A stretch of DNA of 64,000 bases from a virus, in the IMG/VR virus record IMGVR_UViG_3300021339_000006, positions 1 to 64,000 of that record. One strand, 5' to 3'. Position numbers and translations under genes: made by a program. Positions within the stretch are counted from its first letter, which is position 1, and each line of letters begins with the position of its first letter. This document shows, piece after piece, positions 40,930 to 48,998 of this stretch. The notes under the pieces are model-generated. The model ran no database searches and had not been told where the DNA came from. It worked only from the letters and a program-made list of their open reading frames with translations.

Positions 40930-41132
40930 AAACGATATTTCTTTTCCCATCCGATGTGGTTGAAGAACTCAAATCCATCGATGTTCTGACACATTGTATG
41001 GCAATGACGAAAACGTCTGTATTGCCCAGCTTCCCAAGAAACATGCCGATACCACGATACGTTCGGAATCGTTTTCGTGAAATCTACCTTCACAAGCGTT
41101 TCAACATTAGGCTGCGTGTCCTGATTCACCAT
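40926..41132 (-). CDS. Small hypothetical protein
   Basis: 68 aa from the ATG at 41132. Aromatic and His-rich (SWYRHVSWEAGQYRRFRHCH). It overlaps the upstream gene by 7 nt. Unknown. Confidence 0.5.
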   Translation of the reverse strand: MVNQDTQPNVETLVKVDFTKTIPNVSWYRHVSWEAGQYRRFRHCHTMCQNIDGFEFFNHIGWEKKYRL

Positions 41133-41524
41133 TTCCTCCTGCCTTTGCGCAGCCACGGTTTGTCCTGCAAACGCTCCTCACGCGTTGGAGGCAAGAGCGG
41201 ATCGGTAGCCGTAGTGATTGTGCTCATGTCTGCTGCGGTCAAAAGAACCTGCGCGGCGTCCGTGCTGTTGTAGTCGTAACGCTGCATCTCTTCGTAAATC
41301 GTTTTGAATTTGTCAACGCTGCTAGGGATTGGCAGCGGATGCGATTTGTTGATTAAAGGGAGCAGATCGCCTGGGTCAATCGCTATCTCCCTGCCTGCCT
41401 GATCCGAGATTACAATGCAAGTCAGTTCTCTCTTCCTGATTGCTTCAATGAGCCTCATGGAATCCTCGTGAGACACCACACTGCCAATGATGGCGACCCT
41501 GTTCTCAATCCTCAGCGTCTTCAT
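41126..41524 (-). CDS. Hypothetical alpha/beta protein
   Basis: 132 aa. The N-terminal VAIIGSVVSHEDSMRLIEAI and ELTCIVISDQAGREIAIDPG suggest a Rossmann-like small domain; the C-terminus is basic (TREERLQDKPWLRKGRRKW). Unknown. Confidence 0.5.
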   Translation of the reverse strand: MKTLRIENRVAIIGSVVSHEDSMRLIEAIRKRELTCIVISDQAGREIAIDPGDLLPLINKSHPLPIPSSVDKFKTIYEEMQRYDYNSTDAAQVLLTAADMSTITTATDPLLPPTREERLQDKPWLRKGRRKW

Positions 41525-41855
41525 CGGTAATGCCTAATTTCCGCGCCAGGATGACAATGCTGGAAGGATCGGAAATCTGCCCTTCGTTGTGCGCGTGCCG
41601 TAGATACTTAAGCACCTTCCGCCTCTTGGCTTCCATTGCTCTCATATTGACCCCACGCAATGCGCCCATGCCCACCAGCATTGTGTGGACAGCTACAAGG
41701 TCGGACATCTCGAGATCAATGCGCGCTGCGTTGTTGAGTGATTTCCCTGGTTGCGTCTCGAGAATGCCGAACCGCTGCGCCTTGGTTGTGCGCTGTCCGA
41801 CCTCACAACACTCCTCCACAAGGGAAGCCAGCAGGTGGTTTAATACCGTCATCAT
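41505..41855 (-). CDS. MazG-like nucleotide pyrophosphohydrolase
   Basis: 116 aa all-helical protein. HLLASLVEECCEVGQRTTKA carries an E-E-x2-E type metal site and LEMSDLVAVHTML the second helix with E/D, as in MazG-type NTP pyrophosphatases. It may remove unwanted (d)NTPs or hydrolyse (p)ppGpp-like signals. Overlaps its neighbour by 20 nt. Confidence 0.68.
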   Translation of the reverse strand: MMTVLNHLLASLVEECCEVGQRTTKAQRFGILETQPGKSLNNAARIDLEMSDLVAVHTMLVGMGALRGVNMRAMEAKRRKVLKYLRHAHNEGQISDPSSIVILARKLGITDEDAED

Positions 41856-41856
41856 A

Positions 41857-42144
41857 TCATTCCCGCCCTTTGATCATCTCCTGCATCTGTTCAAGAATAG
41901 CACCTTGCATGGACGCCGCGACAGCACAGAGATCTTGAATTCTGTCGCAATAGCCTTGCATCAACGCGAGTCCCTCAGGAGAAACCTTTGCCTTGTTTTT
42001 CTTCACAACTTCTTTGACAGCGTCAACAATGCGCAAAAGTTCCATACCTGTTGCTGGCCCGAAAGATGGAACACCGAGTTTCGCAAGCACCATGCCAAAT
42101 CGTTTCGCCTCTTCCTCTGTGTAAGGATGGATGTCTGACTTCAT
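41857..42144 (-). CDS. Small helical hypothetical protein
   Basis: 95 aa with the repeated leader at 42141-42156. GPATGMELLRIVDAVKEVVK and a C-terminal Met-rich helix. Unknown. Confidence 0.5.
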   Translation of the reverse strand: MKSDIHPYTEEEAKRFGMVLAKLGVPSFGPATGMELLRIVDAVKEVVKKNKAKVSPEGLALMQGYCDRIQDLCAVAASMQGAILEQMQEMIKGRE

Positions 42145-42156
42145 GCTTTGTTATCT
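42141..42156 (-). repeat. 16-bp initiation repeat, copy B3
   Basis: The minus strand reads AGATAACAAAGCATGA, preceded by CAGG. Third identical copy of the junction at 34790 and 36265. Confidence 0.85.
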
Positions 42157-42512
42157 CCTGTGCCCTTGTTGTGGTAGCTGAGAAATTCCATTGGAGTTGA
42201 GAACACAGTCACCTCGTTCGATGGCAAGCGCAATGCTTCCGGATCCTTCACCGACTTGCACACGTTCGCGCGGTAGATTGCCGCTCCTGCGCATTGTTGA
42301 TTGGTGGTGCTGTGGCAGTCGATGTGGTGCTCCCCATGCACCATCTGAATCCATTCCTCAGGAGAGTATCCTCCGAGGTAACCAGCAATCGCCTTACGTG
42401 TCCAAGGACAGCCGGCGCAAGGCGTGGTGTGTTGCTGCGCTGTGGGCAGCCGATCCTCGTCGGAGGTAAACCTGCGCGCGAGGATCTGGGCGTCTGTGAG
42501 GTTAGGCTTCAT
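42141..42512 (-). CDS. Phage CxxCPW protein
   Basis: 123 aa from the ATG at 42512 (ATGA overlap). CAGCPWTRKAIAGYLGGYSP, then HHIDCHST, and QQCAGAAIYRANVCK form a four-to-five Cys arrangement seen in a family of phage accessory proteins (DUF6283-like in my memory). Probably metal-binding. Confidence 0.6.
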   Translation of the reverse strand: MKPNLTDAQILARRFTSDEDRLPTAQQHTTPCAGCPWTRKAIAGYLGGYSPEEWIQMVHGEHHIDCHSTTNQQCAGAAIYRANVCKSVKDPEALRLPSNEVTVFSTPMEFLSYHNKGTGDNKA

Positions 42513-42751
42513 GGTTTCCAAATAACTTTTGCGCCATCACCTGCTGACCAAATGTGACCTTTTGCCCTGTGCGCCTCGTAGGCGACTTTGCTGACCACCA
42601 CCACTGAATGGACAAGCTCTGTCCTGCTCCACGTCCTGCCTTTGCGCATGACACCGGCCGAAGGCAGCGTTCGGAAAGTGTGGTAGGTGCAATAGGCTGA
42701 CACCGTCTTGATGTAAGTCACGCCACGTTTGAGAGTTCTAATTGTTTGCAT
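42509..42751 (-). CDS. Small basic hypothetical protein
   Basis: 80 aa. TLKRGVTYIKTVSAYCTYHT and a middle basic region. Unknown; ATGA-linked to the next gene. Confidence 0.5.
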   Translation of the reverse strand: MQTIRTLKRGVTYIKTVSAYCTYHTFRTLPSAGVMRKGRTWSRTELVHSVVVVSKVAYEAHRAKGHIWSAGDGAKVIWKP

Positions 42752-42752
42752 A

Positions 42753-43010
42753 TTAAATTGAAGCGTGGAGTGTTGTGAGGTCTGACTCGTCCGGCAACGG
42801 CTCGCTGCATTGCTCGGGCGCTATGATCAGCTTGGCGTTGTCGGACACTCTGGACAGGCGCAGGAACGATCCGTTTTGAACGCCGAGCACTTTGTAGGTC
42901 TGTCCCGCGCAGTGCAGGTTACCGTCCAACGTTTTGATCGGGCGCGCGTCCGGTATGAGGAGCGTCACCTTTGTTCCGCGTTTTATATCGTTGAGGTTTG
43001 TAAATTTCAT
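42753..43010 (-). CDS. Small beta-rich hypothetical protein
   Basis: 85 aa. NDIKRGTKVTLLIPDARPIK, then GQTYKVLGVQNGSFLRLSRV looks like an SH3/OB-type sheet. Unknown. Confidence 0.5.
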   Translation of the reverse strand: MKFTNLNDIKRGTKVTLLIPDARPIKTLDGNLHCAGQTYKVLGVQNGSFLRLSRVSDNAKLIIAPEQCSEPLPDESDLTTLHASI

Positions 43011-43030
43011 GGTGTTGTTGAGTTGGGGAA

Positions 43031-43168
43031 TTACACCTCAATGCCAGCTTCGGCATTCGACGCATCAATGACCGCCTGCAGTGCGCACAGCGCGTCGTCG
43101 GCGTCAACTTTCATACAGACCAACTGCGCTGCTTCCAGCGCCGCTTTTTGTTCTTCGGTTAGTATCAT
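43031..43168 (-). CDS. Microprotein, helical
   Basis: 45 aa, MILTEEQKAALEAAQLVCMK at the start, with GGAG 3 nt before ATG. Two acidic helices. Unknown. It is the first gene after a 236-nt control region. Confidence 0.55.
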   Translation of the reverse strand: MILTEEQKAALEAAQLVCMKVDADDALCALQAVIDASNAEAGIEV

Positions 43169-43272
43169 GCTCCGGTATTAGCACGCACCGTGCCCGCGTC
43201 CCAGTTGTCCTAAACTACTCAATCACAGCTCTTGCGTTTTGCAGGAGTGTCAAAAGTGTCGTCAATCTGTGC

Positions 43273-43288
43273 AAGTGTCTTTACACTT
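43273..43288. promoter_or_regulatory. Operator-like inverted repeat
   Basis: AAGTGTCTTTACACTT is a 6-bp inverted repeat with a 4-nt centre. The half-site AAGTGT occurs again 19 bp away at 43254-43259 on the same helical face range, suggesting a DNA-binding protein site. Confidence 0.45.
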
Positions 43289-43379
43289 CTGTTGGATTCT
43301 TAGACACCGCCCTTGTCTTGCCCTAGGCGCTGTGCTGCTTTTGCTGCACCTACAGCTTGGTCTATGCGCTTGCAAAGCT

Positions 43380-43399
43380 GCCTAGGTCAGGCTGAGGGC
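43380..43399 (-). repeat. 20-bp dispersed repeat, inverted copy
   Basis: The plus strand reads GCCTAGGTCAGGCTGAGGGC, the exact reverse complement of 7017-7036, starting a few nucleotides after the stop of the methyltransferase gene. Confidence 0.8.
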
Positions 43400-43404
43400 G
43401 AAAC

Positions 43405-44310
43405 TTAACGCACAGGCCCTCCTGCCACCCACGTGTCGAATTCTGCCGGATCCTTGCACGCACGCACAAACGCCTCCAGCCCTTGCAGCGCAGCTTCCGC
43501 TTTGGGCCGCACTGTGCGCAACCAATGCACGTAATACCACGACACACCAATGCCCCTTTTATTCCGATGGAACGTGTCGTCATCACACGCAGTCCACGCT
43601 TTGAAGGGACTGTCCTGTGGCAGGTCCGTTGCCAAGTAACCACCCAGCGCAGTCTGACAACCCATCTTCACCTGCCCGATCATCTCGTCCTCATTCCAAC
43701 ACTCAATTCGATGGTTCGGAACGATCCCTTGGCAAAGGCGTCGCAATGGCATCACGTCCTCCTCAAGCACGCGCTCTCCTGTCGGGCACCAGGTGTCGAG
43801 AAACACACTATTGAACTCAACGCCGAAGTTCCGCGCATGGTGCAAGTATTGATAAATGTCTGCCTGAATCACCGACACCTTTCCTTTCGGAAGGTGTGCC
43901 CCTACAAGTTTGATGACATCCTTGCTGCGCTCTACTACCACAACCTTGGCAACGTTTGGATTCCGATCCAACAGCCCCACTGCCAATCCCAGTCCGAGCC
44001 CACCTACCAGAACCTTGCCACGCATCTTGGCAAGCTGTCGAGTGTGCTGTTCCACTTCTTGTGGCAACGAACTCATCCACGTGCCGGCGCCTGACTCCTT
44101 CAACGTGTGAACACCTATCGGCTCATCCAAAGTGAGGACAGTTGCCTTGAGTCCCATGAACAATGCGTTGCGCATCGACACAACAGGCAGGCGCGTGCCC
44201 GCTGCTTTGAACTCAACCGACACTGAGAACTTGCCACTCTTTCCCTCTGGGAGGTGGTAGGGAAGGGAAAAGATGCGGCCCTTGTGCTCGTATGTTGGGA
44301 ATGCCTTCAT
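43405..44310 (-). CDS. SAM-binding spermidine synthase/methyltransferase-like protein
   Basis: 301 aa. KVLVGGLGLGLAVGLLDRNP (about 99-118) is motif I of a Rossmann methyltransferase, VVVVERSKDVIKLV motif II, and VIQADIYQYL the acidic post-II strand. The spermidine-synthase-like group has this order. An N-terminal domain of about 95 residues precedes it. Substrate unknown; DNA, protein or small molecule are possible. ATGA overlap with the zinc/coiled-coil gene. Confidence 0.72.
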   Translation of the reverse strand: MKAFPTYEHKGRIFSLPYHLPEGKSGKFSVSVEFKAAGTRLPVVSMRNALFMGLKATVLTLDEPIGVHTLKESGAGTWMSSLPQEVEQHTRQLAKMRGKVLVGGLGLGLAVGLLDRNPNVAKVVVVERSKDVIKLVGAHLPKGKVSVIQADIYQYLHHARNFGVEFNSVFLDTWCPTGERVLEEDVMPLRRLCQGIVPNHRIECWNEDEMIGQVKMGCQTALGGYLATDLPQDSPFKAWTACDDDTFHRNKRGIGVSWYYVHWLRTVRPKAEAALQGLEAFVRACKDPAEFDTWVAGGPVR

Positions 44311-44879
44311 GAGCAGGAGATGTTGCTGAGGTGTGACTGGAGTTCGTCTGATATTTCCTGCAAGCGTGCCGACAGTTCCTCTTCCTTGCGCGTTTCGTAG
44401 GCTTCCTTCTTCTCGCCCTTCTCCTTCTCCGGCTCCTCCCAGCTAATGTCCGTGCTCTCGAGGTCGTTAATGCAACCGTCCAACGCGTCAATACGCTCTT
44501 GAAGAATCTGCCCCGTGTTCCCTTCCTTCAGTCCCTCTGGCATACCGTCCAGCTTCCCTTCGGTCTCGTCCTTGATGTTGGTCAATTCATTCACCACATC
44601 ATCACGCTCGCCTTCCAAGTCCTCAATGCTTTCGGCGTCGAACTTGCGCTCCTGCAATTCATAAATTGCTCCCCAGAACTCAGACTTGGTGAGGTCTTTG
44701 GGCTTGGGTTGGCAGTCGGGCTTAGCGCAGCGCGTGCGCCGATCCTTCCTGAACGCTTTGCCGACGTTGACGCGGAACACCCAAAAGGTGTAGGAATCGC
44801 CACGTTTAATTTCGCAGCCGCACTTGCCGCAGTTAGGTTGATTGATCCGTGCTTTCTTTACTCGTTTGACTCTTGGCAT
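44307..44879 (-). CDS. Zinc-finger plus coiled-coil protein
   Basis: 190 aa. Residues 17-60 carry CGKCGCE and RCAKPDCQPK (CxxC ... CxxxxC) in a zinc-finger layout; from about 75 onward it is a long charged coiled coil (EDLEGERDDVVNELTNIKDE) with more Glu/Lys near the end. Unknown. Confidence 0.58.
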   Translation of the reverse strand: MPRVKRVKKARINQPNCGKCGCEIKRGDSYTFWVFRVNVGKAFRKDRRTRCAKPDCQPKPKDLTKSEFWGAIYELQERKFDAESIEDLEGERDDVVNELTNIKDETEGKLDGMPEGLKEGNTGQILQERIDALDGCINDLESTDISWEEPEKEKGEKKEAYETRKEEELSARLQEISDELQSHLSNISCS

Positions 44880-44891
44880 GATTTTGGTTGG

Positions 44892-45044
44892 TTAAGCTGC
44901 TCTTGTGATTGAATAAACCTCCTCACCCGGTTTCCTGAACGAGAGCTGAAACTGGTGAAGCGCAGCGGTGATGTTGACTGCCATAACTGGCTGGACTTGG
45001 AACTCTCCGTCCTGTGTGATGTAGATGACTAGGTATCGGTTCAT
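44892..45044 (-). CDS. Microprotein, beta then basic
   Basis: 50 aa, MNRYLVIYITQDGEFQVQPV at the start. In-frame stop and start are clean; ATG lies after CGGATAACCAAAT. Unknown small phage protein. Confidence 0.5.
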   Translation of the reverse strand: MNRYLVIYITQDGEFQVQPVMAVNITAALHQFQLSFRKPGEEVYSITRAA

Positions 45045-45050
45045 ATTTGG

Positions 45051-45248
45051 TTATCCGTTAAATCGAATTGTGCCTGCTTCCACGAACACATCACTCTTCT
45101 CGTTGAGGAGCACAGTTGAGCCGTCAGGGAACTCAATCCTTGCGTGCGTTGTGCCCGCGTCGATCACCTTGCCCTGTAGCTTGCGCCCAGTGCGGATCTC
45201 CTTGCAGGTGTGAACCTCACCAATCTTCAAGTTCAAAAATGTTCTCAC
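45051..45248 (-). CDS. Small beta-rich protein, GTG start
   Basis: 65 aa from the GTG at 45248 (GTGA overlap). FLNLKIGEVHTCKEIRTGRK and an acidic loop; pattern of a small beta-barrel (DGSTVLLNEKSDVFVEAG). Unknown. Confidence 0.5.
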   Translation of the reverse strand: MRTFLNLKIGEVHTCKEIRTGRKLQGKVIDAGTTHARIEFPDGSTVLLNEKSDVFVEAGTIRFNG

Positions 45249-45727
45249 AATGCCTCGTTCTCCTCTTTTGTCATTGCCACAAAACACTCTACCCAATTAC
45301 CGCTGCTCTTTTGATTCCAATAAGAATGCAGCCCTATGATATGGCACAAGGCTTCGGCCGCCCGCTTCGCTGCTGGGCGCTTGCCAACAAACATAACCTC
45401 CGGCCCGTATGTCACACGCCAACCAGTTGTGTCGGAACGCTCCAACTTTATCCTCAGCGGCAATGTTTTGGGCTTCAGCTCTCGTGCTCTACGCTGCGCG
45501 TATTGCAAATCCGATTCCGCAGGATTGAACACGTCCGCACGAATCTCCGCCTCCGTCACTGGCGCGTCTGCGTAGCAACGCTGAAGTTCCTGGAATGCTG
45601 CTTGGAGGTTGTCACCTTTCTCACAGCGTCGGTAACCGAGTTCAAACGCTGCCGCTACTGCTTCTGGTATTCTTGGCATATCAATTGTTCCTTCAAATTC
45701 GCTGCGAGGGATCGGACCTCGCAGCAT
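45245..45727 (-). CDS. Hypothetical protein
   Basis: 160 aa from the ATG at 45727, 6 nt after GGAG. PRIPEAVAAAFELGYRRCEK, then RVTYGPEVMFVGKRPAAKRA. Mixed alpha/beta. Unknown. Confidence 0.52.
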   Translation of the reverse strand: MLRGPIPRSEFEGTIDMPRIPEAVAAAFELGYRRCEKGDNLQAAFQELQRCYADAPVTEAEIRADVFNPAESDLQYAQRRARELKPKTLPLRIKLERSDTTGWRVTYGPEVMFVGKRPAAKRAAEALCHIIGLHSYWNQKSSGNWVECFVAMTKEENEAL

Positions 45728-45745
45728 TGTTATCTCCACCTGTCC

Positions 45746-46636
45746 TTAATTGAGCAAGAGGTTCAGCGCCTGCTTGCCAAGTTTGTTGCGTTCCATCACT
45801 CCGAGGAACCGGTTTGTTTCGACGCTGCGCACATCGGTCTCCCGATAGTTGCGGAAATGTGTGGCGTATTCCGTCACTGCGTTGAACGCGTCCCAGCGCG
45901 TTTTGCCCTCGTTGCCTTCGCCCGTGTTAAACAGCTCGACCAACTTTGTGCGTCGGTTGTCCGCCTTGGTGCCTTCCGAGGGCATGAGCTTCTTGAGGAA
46001 GTCCTCAAACTGATCGGCCGTCATGCGTGCCTGCGCAAGCTTAGTGAACTCAACCTTGATCCCATCCACGTCCTGTTGCAGGTCATTCATAAACGTCTTC
46101 CAACGCTTGCTGTGGAGTTCTGCGCGGTTTGATGTGTGGGAAACCCACATGTTGGATTTGATCTCACGGCTCACCTGGCCGTTGAGGCAGCGCAAGCGTT
46201 CGATGTAAAGCCGACTGCGGCGAGGTGTGGCACCATCCCATCCGTCCGTGCTGTAAATGTAGGCTGCCATCGGATCGCCCAACTTGCGCGCGCCGCACGG
46301 AATGTCCATCTTGACATCAAGCTTCACGAACGCAAACGCGCGGCAGCGTTCCTCAAGGAATCCTGCGCGCGTAACTTTGCCCTTGATGAAGTCCGCGAAC
46401 TCAAACTGCTCCTTGAGGAACTCCCGAGGTTGACTGGGACTGTAACCCTTGCCGACGACGCCGAGCGCCTCTTTGGTGTCGCTGCGGTAAAGCAGCTTCA
46501 TCCGAGGCATCACGATCGCAGTGTCCGTTCCGCTGACTGTGTCCTCAAGCGGCTCCCAGTCGAGGTTCGCTGCTTTGAGTGTTTCCTCCATCGAGGTCGC
46601 TTCCGTTCCGAGTGTTTGTATTATTGAGCTGTGCAT
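45746..46636 (-). CDS. DUF932 (phage/plasmid-like TIGR03299) protein
   Basis: 296 aa from the ATG at 46636. Typical stretches are VVGKGYSPSQPREFL, CRAFAFVKLDVKM, RLYIERLRCLNGQVSREIKS and the C-terminal WDAFNAVTEYATHFRNYRET, the usual DUF932 order. The family is widespread in phages and plasmids; function is not known. An A-rich leader (AGAAAGAACAAACAGT) with no SD precedes it, as for the capsid gene. Confidence 0.85.
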   Translation of the reverse strand: MHSSIIQTLGTEATSMEETLKAANLDWEPLEDTVSGTDTAIVMPRMKLLYRSDTKEALGVVGKGYSPSQPREFLKEQFEFADFIKGKVTRAGFLEERCRAFAFVKLDVKMDIPCGARKLGDPMAAYIYSTDGWDGATPRRSRLYIERLRCLNGQVSREIKSNMWVSHTSNRAELHSKRWKTFMNDLQQDVDGIKVEFTKLAQARMTADQFEDFLKKLMPSEGTKADNRRTKLVELFNTGEGNEGKTRWDAFNAVTEYATHFRNYRETDVRSVETNRFLGVMERNKLGKQALNLLLN

Positions 46637-46674
46637 ACTGTTTGTTCTTTCTGATTTGTTGTTGATGTTTGAAA

Positions 46675-46923
46675 TTAAGCATTGCGTTGGAGGAGCTCGT
46701 CCACTGCCGCCTCGCAATAAAAGTCGGGCACGCACAAAACAGCTTTGACGCCCTCCACCGTCGTAACCGAACGCATCGCCTCAAGTGCCGCGTCCCAAGT
46801 CGCATCCGAATACATTTGATAGCTGGACGTTTTGTCCTGCAGCATCGACTTCTCTACTTCGAGGACAACAGCCGCCCGTTGCTTGCCGTTTAACTCTGTT
46901 CCGACTGTCGTTGTATTTATCAT
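46675..46923 (-). CDS. Small hypothetical protein upstream of the DUF932 gene
   Basis: 82 aa. VVLEVEKSMLQDKTSSYQMY and a C-terminal helix with ALEAMRSVTTVEGVKAVLCV. Unknown. The adjoining 117 nt upstream holds no convincing gene. Confidence 0.5.
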   Translation of the reverse strand: MINTTTVGTELNGKQRAAVVLEVEKSMLQDKTSSYQMYSDATWDAALEAMRSVTTVEGVKAVLCVPDFYCEAAVDELLQRNA

Positions 46924-47040
46924 GACCCAACAATGCGCCTGCCTACTCCTCTTTGCAACGATAATTCCTAAAAAGTTTCATTTTGTTAATTGCCCGCAAT
47001 GTTTGCAGTTCTTTCATCGACCAAGAAAAGGACAGCTGGG

Positions 47041-47619
47041 CTAGAACTTTCTGAGGGTGACGCGTATTTGCTGCGCGTTTACGCGTGCAAGGAACTGATG
47101 TAATGGAATCCCAACAAACTTAACGCGCACGTTGCCTGGCATCACAGCCAAGTCGTAACGCACAACAGGTGGACGCCCAAAGATGCCACACTCATGCAGC
47201 GCCGCCACCACATTGTGGCTGAAGTAGGCGATCTCTGTTTTGCGGTCGCGTCGATGGATCAGCATCCACCCAACACTTCCAGCAGCGCGTGCGCAGCGTT
47301 CGGATTGGAGCAGTGCGTGCGCAAAGGAATTCTTCCCCACCTTCTTTCTCTTCGGAGCATCAAAAATTTCCTGTGGAGAATGTTTGCTGTAGCCGCGCTT
47401 GAGTTCGATGGTCACCAACTTGAGGAGAGGCAGTCCGATGGGATCCACAGCCGCGATGTCCCCCCATGAACCGAACGTGGTTTTTCCAGACTTGGCACGC
47501 TGCGTGGCACGTCCACCACTTTGGGAGGATCGCCAGAAAACGTCATCTCGCTTTCCGCCCGTCCACCAGAGAGACAACGTCTTACAAATCTGCCGCTCGA
47601 ATGAAGCACCTTTAGGCAA
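47041..47619 (-). CDS. PD-(D/E)XK nuclease, Holliday junction resolvase-like
   Basis: 192 aa. Start TTG with GGAGG 7 nt upstream. SFERQICKTLSLWW at the start supplies the first acid; RSSQSGGRAT and WGDIAAVDP give the D; KLVTIELKRGYS gives the E-x-K. The arrangement is that of archaeal-type Hjc/phage resolvase-like nucleases. Likely trims or resolves recombination intermediates for packaging. Confidence 0.75.
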   Translation of the reverse strand: MPKGASFERQICKTLSLWWTGGKRDDVFWRSSQSGGRATQRAKSGKTTFGSWGDIAAVDPIGLPLLKLVTIELKRGYSKHSPQEIFDAPKRKKVGKNSFAHALLQSERCARAAGSVGWMLIHRRDRKTEIAYFSHNVVAALHECGIFGRPPVVRYDLAVMPGNVRVKFVGIPLHQFLARVNAQQIRVTLRKF

Positions 47620-47941
47620 TCAGAATCCTCCTCGAATTATTGGAACACATCTTCGGATTCTCAGTTTCTCCAAACCAATGCAACCACCAACCGTCAAGGC
47701 GGTAGTGGGCACGCCACATTTTCCCTGGATAAACTCCTGAGGGTTGGGAGTGGGAGTAATCGTGAAGCGCATCAAATGTTTCCTGCGTCATCAATGCGTG
47801 GCCCGAATCGATCTCAATATCAAAACGACTTGGTTGCTCCCACCATTTTCCCATTGGCTCTGTGATGGGTGGAACAGGATGCAAGTCGGCCACACTACGA
47901 ACCATCATTGCCTTCTCCACTGCCGTCATCAATGCACTCAT
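47612..47941 (-). CDS. Hypothetical protein, Trp-rich
   Basis: 109 aa. Beta-rich with HYRLDGWWLHWFGETE near the end and GHALMTQETFDALHDYSHSQ. It overlaps the nuclease gene by 8 nt. Unknown. Confidence 0.5.
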   Translation of the reverse strand: MSALMTAVEKAMMVRSVADLHPVPPITEPMGKWWEQPSRFDIEIDSGHALMTQETFDALHDYSHSQPSGVYPGKMWRAHYRLDGWWLHWFGETENPKMCSNNSRRILIA

Positions 47942-48138
47942 ACACCCAGTCCTCGTGCCTTGATCAATTCCATAGCTTCCTCCCTGGAGAAACCAGCTGC
48001 CGTCAAAGCACTCAATTTGGAGTAGAGCAGTTGAGCAAGAGGCTTCATGGAAGCTTCCATCATTTCTTGATTGTCCAGGAGCGTCTTCATAAGCCGCTCC
48101 AAGTTCTGCCTGTCCAGCGGGCCGGTGTTTTCATTCAT
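47938..48138 (-). CDS. Small helical protein
   Basis: 66 aa from the ATG at 48138 (ATGA overlap). LDRQNLERLMKTLLDNQEMM and AAGFSREEAMELIKARG form a UBA-like or helical end. Unknown. Confidence 0.52.
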   Translation of the reverse strand: MNENTGPLDRQNLERLMKTLLDNQEMMEASMKPLAQLLYSKLSALTAAGFSREEAMELIKARGLGV

Positions 48139-48998
48139 AAAAGCATTCCTCGCCTGTGCGTTGCTACCGGAACCACTCCAGCAATCGACCTCATGCCCAA
48201 CGTGCCGCACACCTCGCGCCAGCCTTTGGGATCAATCGAGTCTTCGATCAACTGCGGGCTCGGGCACCCTTCATAGGGCAGCTGGACTAGGCGTCGATTG
48301 AGGCGCACTCTTTCCTTTCCTGCCTTCGAGGTGATGATTTGAAACGCTTTGCACTTCGGATCCAACTCACCACGCAAATACTTGAGTGCCGTCTTCTCGC
48401 CCACACCACCTACTCCAGGCACTTCATCTCCGTGGCAACCAGCAATCGCTTTCATCACAGCCCACTGCGATGGACGGATTCCATAGGTGCGCATGAAATT
48501 GGCTTTGGTGATGCGCTTGCGCGCTTGAGGTGAGTAGATGGCAACGTTCGGGCGCAAACATTGATACAGGTCGTGGTCCGCTGTGATGAGGATGGCTTCC
48601 TCATTCTTTGGAAGGTTCTTTGCAATGGAAGCAATCAAGTCGTCACTCTCCATTCCTCGGCAGCAAAAGATGTTCTTGAATCCAATCATCGGCAGATAAC
48701 GCTGACGCAATTCCGAGATTTGGATTTGCAGTCCTCGGATGGACTTGATTTCGGCCTCGTCTCGGTTGGCTGCGTGGCGCTTTGCTTTGTAGCCTTCAAA
48801 GATTTCTTTGCGGAACAAGTGAGGATGCTCAAAGCAAAACGCGATGTGATCGGTTTGGAACTCATCCTTGAAGAATCCAATGGACTTGAGGAAGCCGAAC
48901 ACGACGCCAGTAGGTTTTTCCTTCCACGACAGTCCCTGTGTGGTGTGGAACGCGCGGTGGCAAAGGTAGGACACGTCAATCACCAGCCAAGTTCTCAT
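48135..48998 (-). CDS. 5'-3' exonuclease (flap-type)
   Basis: 287 aa. Acidic metal residues appear in VIDVSYLCHRAF, then FCFEHPHLFRKEIFEGYKAK (E/D-Y/R), GMESDDLIASIAK and TADHDLYQCL, the order of the N-terminal nuclease of PolA and T5/T4 flap enzymes. The helix-hairpin-helix GVGGVGEKTALKYL is the DNA-binding arch. Removes flaps and primers during lagging-strand synthesis. ATGA overlaps at both ends. Confidence 0.88.
   Translation of the reverse strand: MRTWLVIDVSYLCHRAFHTTQGLSWKEKPTGVVFGFLKSIGFFKDEFQTDHIAFCFEHPHLFRKEIFEGYKAKRHAANRDEAEIKSIRGLQIQISELRQRYLPMIGFKNIFCCRGMESDDLIASIAKNLPKNEEAILITADHDLYQCLRPNVAIYSPQARKRITKANFMRTYGIRPSQWAVMKAIAGCHGDEVPGVGGVGEKTALKYLRGELDPKCKAFQIITSKAGKERVRLNRRLVQLPYEGCPSPQLIEDSIDPKGWREVCGTLGMRSIAGVVPVATHRRGMLL

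Larger units (their letters stand above)
43169..43404 (-). other. 236-nt intergenic region with repeats
   Basis: Contains the inverted copy of the 20-bp repeat (43380-43399) right after a methyltransferase stop, several stem-forming GC-rich stretches (CAGCTT...AAGCTG, GTGC...GCAC), an AAGTGTCTTTACACTT palindrome (43273-43288) and two TTGAC-type sequences. No clear -10 box; a promoter and operator are likely but not proven. Confidence 0.55.

Noticed and set aside
43225-43266. Sigma70 promoter from TTGACA/TTGACG boxes in the 43.2-kb gap
   Set aside because: No -10-like hexamer at 16-18 nt from either box.
46943-47017. 24-aa minus-strand ORF between the nuclease and the 82-aa gene
   Set aside because: Too short, no overlap coupling or SD, no recognisable pattern.
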